From: Methylococcales bacterium | GTDB lineage: Bacteria > Pseudomonadota > Gammaproteobacteria > Methylococcales > Methylomonadaceae | Reading direction: 5' to 3' | Length of the DNA: 9,567 bases | Assembly: GCA_023146575.1 (NCBI GenBank) | Contig: JAGLBU010000321.1 | Location: 1 to 9,567, forward strand | Shown here: piece after piece, positions 6,692 to 9,567 of the stretch | Numbering within the stretch: the first letter of the stretch is position 1 | How the letters are laid out: every line of letters starts with the position of its first letter | Notes under the pieces: generated by a model | The model's database searches: none | The model's input: the letters and a program-made list of their open reading frames with translations, nothing else | What the model was told of the DNA's origin: nothing | Made by a program: the position numbers and the translations under genes

Positions 6692-7456
6692 ATGAGTATC
6701 CTTATTAAAACCGCTGACGAAATCGAAAAAATGCGTGTCGCGGGTAAATTGGCCGCGGAAGTGTTGGAAATGATTGCACCATTTGTGGTTGCAGGGGTGA
6801 CAACTAATAAGCTCGATGAATTGTGTCACGATTATATTGTGAATGTACAAAAAACTATTCCTGCGCCGTTAAATTATAAGGGCTTTCCAAAATCCATCTG
6901 TACTTCGGTCAATCACCAAGTTTGTCATGGTATTCCATCGGATAAAAAATTAAAAAAAGGCGATATTATTAATATTGATATTACCATTATTAAAGAAGGG
7001 TATCATGGCGATACCAGCCAAATGTTTTGCATTGGACAGGTGAGTCCTTTTGCTAAACGATTAATTGAAGTAACACGTGAGGCTTTATTTTTAGGCATTG
7101 ATAGGATTAAACCTGGTAATCATTTTGGGGATATTGGGTTTGCGATTCAAAAACATGCCCATAAACATCGTTATTCGGTGGTACGTGAGTTTTGTGGGCA
7201 TGGGGTTGGAAAAGCCTTTCATGAACCCCCGCATGTGATGCATTATGGAAAAATAGGCGAGGGGGACGTTTTTAAAGAAGGCATGATTTTTACCATTGAA
7301 CCCATGTTAAATATGGGGAAACGTCAAACCAAAGTCTTAGGCGATGGCTGGACGGCGATTACCAAAGATAGGTCGTTATCGGCTCAATGGGAACACACTA
7401 TCTTAGTGACACCGACAGGATTTGAAATTTTAACCTTGCGAGCAGAAGAGTCTTAA
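6692..7456 (+). CDS. map: Type I methionine aminopeptidase
   Basis: Map removes the initiator methionine from nascent proteins with small second residues. It is a cytosolic dimetal hydrolase of the pita-bread fold. The 254 residues are slightly shorter than the 264 of E. coli Map, mainly at the C-terminus. All metal ligands are present: D96, D107, H170, E203 and E234. The substrate-binding H79 is in VCHGIP (77-82). The surrounding motifs are NIDITII (94-100), HGDTSQMF (105-112), CGHGVGKAFHEPP (168-180), FTIEPM (200-205) and SAQWEHT (230-236). The chosen ATG gives MSILIKTADEIEKMRVAG, which aligns with the start of E. coli Map. The ribosome binding site is weak: AAAGG lies eleven bases upstream and GGA only one base away. 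It is divergent from rpsB and followed after three bases by glnD, the order also found in E. coli. Confidence 0.98.
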   Translation: MSILIKTADEIEKMRVAGKLAAEVLEMIAPFVVAGVTTNKLDELCHDYIVNVQKTIPAPLNYKGFPKSICTSVNHQVCHGIPSDKKLKKGDIINIDITIIKEGYHGDTSQMFCIGQVSPFAKRLIEVTREALFLGIDRIKPGNHFGDIGFAIQKHAHKHRYSVVREFCGHGVGKAFHEPPHVMHYGKIGEGDVFKEGMIFTIEPMLNMGKRQTKVLGDGWTAITKDRSLSAQWEHTILVTPTGFEILTLRAEES

Positions 7457-7459
7457 AAA

Positions 7460-9567
7460 ATGTCGACTTTTAAACCATTATTTAACACTGATAACCCTGT
7501 TGTTACTTTTAAAAATTTATTAAAAGAAAAGGCTGAAACGTTAGAAAAAAGTTTTAACCCGCATGAATCAGTACTTGAATTACTGCATCAAAAATCGGAC
7601 TTTATGGATGCTTTATTAGTGGATATTTGGCAACATTTTATGGGAAATTTTTCCTTAAAATTTACCCTGATCGCGGTAGGAGGCTATGGACGGCGTGAAT
7701 TGTTTCCATTTTCAGATGTGGATATTTTAATTTTAGTAGATCATTCTAAAGAAGAAAAGTATCAAGAAACCTTGTCGGCCTTTAACACCTTTTTATGGGA
7801 TATTGGCCTAAAATTAGGCTTGAGTGTTCGCACTTTAAAGGAATGTCGAAAAGCTGCGATTAGCGATCAAACCATCATGACCAGTTTATTGGAAATACGT
7901 TTGATTACAGGTGCGCCAAAATTATTTAACAAACTAAAGCAACATCGAATTTTTGGTGAACTAATGCCCTCTAAGGTATTTTTTCGTGAAAAAATTGAAG
8001 AGCAATCTCAGCGTTATATTAAAGCGAATCAAACCGCGTTTAATCTTGAGCCTGATATTAAAGAAGGCCCTGGGGGCTTGAGAGATTTGCAAATTATTGG
8101 CTGGGTTTTTAAATATCAATATAAATCAGATACCTTGCATGAACTCATTAAATACGATTTTTTACCCGAATCAGAATATCAAGAATTAATTGAGGCACGA
8201 AATCTTTTGTGGCGTATTCGCTATGCATTGCATCTATTAACAGGGCGTTGTGAAAATCGTCTGTTGTTTGATTATCAGCGCGAACTAGCGGTACAGTTTG
8301 GTTTTGATGCGACAACTAAAAATCAAAATATTGAAGCTTTTATGCAATTTTATTTTAAAACGGTGGTTGGGGTTGAACGTTTAAATGAAATGTTATTGCA
8401 ATTGTTTAATGAGCGCTTTATTTGTCCGAAAAAAGACTGTAAAACCGTGGTGGTTAATCATTCCTTTGTGGCGATTAATGGCTATTTAGAGGCACAAGCC
8501 GATGATGTTTTTGAACGCCAGCCGCTATTATTGTTAAGTATAATATTGTTACTAGCGCAAAATCCTGAATTAAAAGGCATCCGTGCGACCACCATTCGGC
8601 TTATTCGTAAAAATTTAAACTTGATTGATGAGGAATTTCGGCATAACCGTAAAGCAAATCAATTATTTATTGAAATATTACGTCAAGCGCATGGTATTAC
8701 CCATCAATTAAGGCGTATGAATCGTTACGGCATTTTAGCCACGTATATTCCTGAATTTGCTAATATTGTGGCACGAATGCAATACGATTTAGTGCATATT
8801 TATACGGTTGATGTGCATACTTTATTTTTAATTGGCAAGCTGAGACGATTTTCATCCAAACGCCATCAAGCCGAAGCTCCGTTTTGTCACGATGTGTTTC
8901 AACTGATTTCAAAGCCTGAGTTACTGTATCTTGCGGGGATTTTTCATGATATTGCCAAAGGGATGGGGGGCGATCATTCAGAATTAGGCGAAGGGATTGC
9001 CTTAGGGTTTTGCCAACAACATCAATTATCCAATCATGACAGTAAGCTTGTGAGTTGGTTGGTGCGAAATCATTTAATCATGTCAATGACCGCTCAACGT
9101 AAAGACATTAGCGATCCTGATATTATTTATGAATTTGCTTCCCATATTGGAACCATTGAACGGTTGAATTATCTGTATTTATTAACCGTTGCGGACATTA
9201 GAGCCACTAGCCCAAGCTTGTGGAATTCATGGAAAGACTCTTTATTAAAACAACTTTATAATGCCAGTTTAAAAGCTTTACGGCGCAATTTACAAAATCC
9301 AGACACCCTTTCTCATCGTTTACTTGAAAATAAAAAAGAAGCGACGGAGGCACTTTTAAAACGCGGGCTTTCATCCTCTATGATTGAACGTTCGTGGTCT
9401 CACACCAACGATGGCTATTTTTTACGCTATACCATTGATGAAATTGTCTGGCACACCCAAGCGATTTCAGAATGGGATGAAGGTGAGTTACCGCTGGTGT
9501 TACTGCGCTCACAAAATCAACGTGGAAATGCAGAAATATTTGTGTATACCAAAAATGAGGACATGGT
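7460..9567 (+). CDS. glnD: Bifunctional PII uridylyltransferase/uridylyl-removing enzyme (cut by the window edge)
   Basis: GlnD senses glutamine. At low glutamine it uridylylates the PII proteins GlnB/GlnK, and at high glutamine it removes UMP, setting glutamine synthetase activity and NtrBC signalling. The frame is open for 702 codons from the ATG at 7460 to the window end; full proteins are near 880-900 residues. The nucleotidyltransferase motif is GGYGRRELFPFSDVD (74-88), with G74, G75, D86 and D88 as the catalytic set. EGPGGLRDLQ (202-211) is a GlnD hallmark. The uridylyl-removing HD domain has H453 (VDVHTLF) and H496-D497 (FHDIAKG). The first ACT domain, which binds glutamine, begins near 675 (LPLVLLRS); the second lies beyond the edge. 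The motif sits about 20 residues earlier than in E. coli GlnD, so the N-terminus is shorter. The gene starts three bases after map, with only a weak GAAGAG upstream, so coupling to map is likely. Confidence 0.96.
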   Translation, partial: MSTFKPLFNTDNPVVTFKNLLKEKAETLEKSFNPHESVLELLHQKSDFMDALLVDIWQHFMGNFSLKFTLIAVGGYGRRELFPFSDVDILILVDHSKEEKYQETLSAFNTFLWDIGLKLGLSVRTLKECRKAAISDQTIMTSLLEIRLITGAPKLFNKLKQHRIFGELMPSKVFFREKIEEQSQRYIKANQTAFNLEPDIKEGPGGLRDLQIIGWVFKYQYKSDTLHELIKYDFLPESEYQELIEARNLLWRIRYALHLLTGRCENRLLFDYQRELAVQFGFDATTKNQNIEAFMQFYFKTVVGVERLNEMLLQLFNERFICPKKDCKTVVVNHSFVAINGYLEAQADDVFERQPLLLLSIILLLAQNPELKGIRATTIRLIRKNLNLIDEEFRHNRKANQLFIEILRQAHGITHQLRRMNRYGILATYIPEFANIVARMQYDLVHIYTVDVHTLFLIGKLRRFSSKRHQAEAPFCHDVFQLISKPELLYLAGIFHDIAKGMGGDHSELGEGIALGFCQQHQLSNHDSKLVSWLVRNHLIMSMTAQRKDISDPDIIYEFASHIGTIERLNYLYLLTVADIRATSPSLWNSWKDSLLKQLYNASLKALRRNLQNPDTLSHRLLENKKEATEALLKRGLSSSMIERSWSHTNDGYFLRYTIDEIVWHTQAISEWDEGELPLVLLRSQNQRGNAEIFVYTKNEDM

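Noticed and set aside
1..9567. Search for a new defence, mobile or biosynthetic system
   Set aside because: All coding space is taken by ten known housekeeping genes. No transposase, integrase, repeat array, tRNA junction or compositional break was seen.

Overview
The window is an ordinary, well-conserved housekeeping locus of an AT-rich gammaproteobacterium. Two divergent transcription units face away from a regulatory region at about 6409-6691. All ten genes belong to textbook families and all look intact, apart from the two cut by the window edges. I see no mobile element, CRISPR array, tRNA, rRNA, phage gene or new multi-gene system.

Leftward unit (minus strand, read from 6408 down to 1): rpsB (ribosomal protein S2), tsf (EF-Ts), pyrH (UMP kinase), frr (ribosome recycling factor), uppS (undecaprenyl diphosphate synthase), cdsA (CDP-diglyceride synthase), dxr (DXP reductoisomerase) and the start of rseP (site-2 protease). 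From frr to rseP the genes are tightly packed: gaps are 4-16 bases, and cdsA and dxr overlap by one base. This suggests one long transcript with translational coupling. The first part serves translation and nucleotide supply. The second serves the cell envelope: isoprenoid precursor, lipid carrier, phospholipid precursor and envelope-stress proteolysis. The order uppS-cdsA-dxr-rseP is the one I recall from Pseudomonas-type gammaproteobacteria. In E. coli, dxr lies before uppS.

Rightward unit (plus strand): map (methionine aminopeptidase) at 6692-7456, followed after three bases by glnD (PII uridylyltransferase), which runs off the right edge after 702 codons.

The non-coding DNA is the least routine part. 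The rpsB 5' leader (about 6409-6518) folds into three hairpins next to a strong Shine-Dalgarno. It sits where the E. coli t44/tff RNA, the S2-responsive rpsB leader, is found. Upstream, a perfect 21-base odd-centred palindrome (6542-6562) overlaps the likely rpsB promoter elements. A strong intrinsic terminator or attenuator (5588-5613) separates rpsB from tsf, with a small GC hairpin just before it. A short AT-rich inverted repeat lies between tsf and pyrH.

Taxonomy: S2, EF-Ts, Frr and Map resemble gammaproteobacterial versions, and the AT-rich composition with this gene order would fit a Thiotrichales- or Methylococcales-like organism. The genus cannot be decided from the sequence alone.
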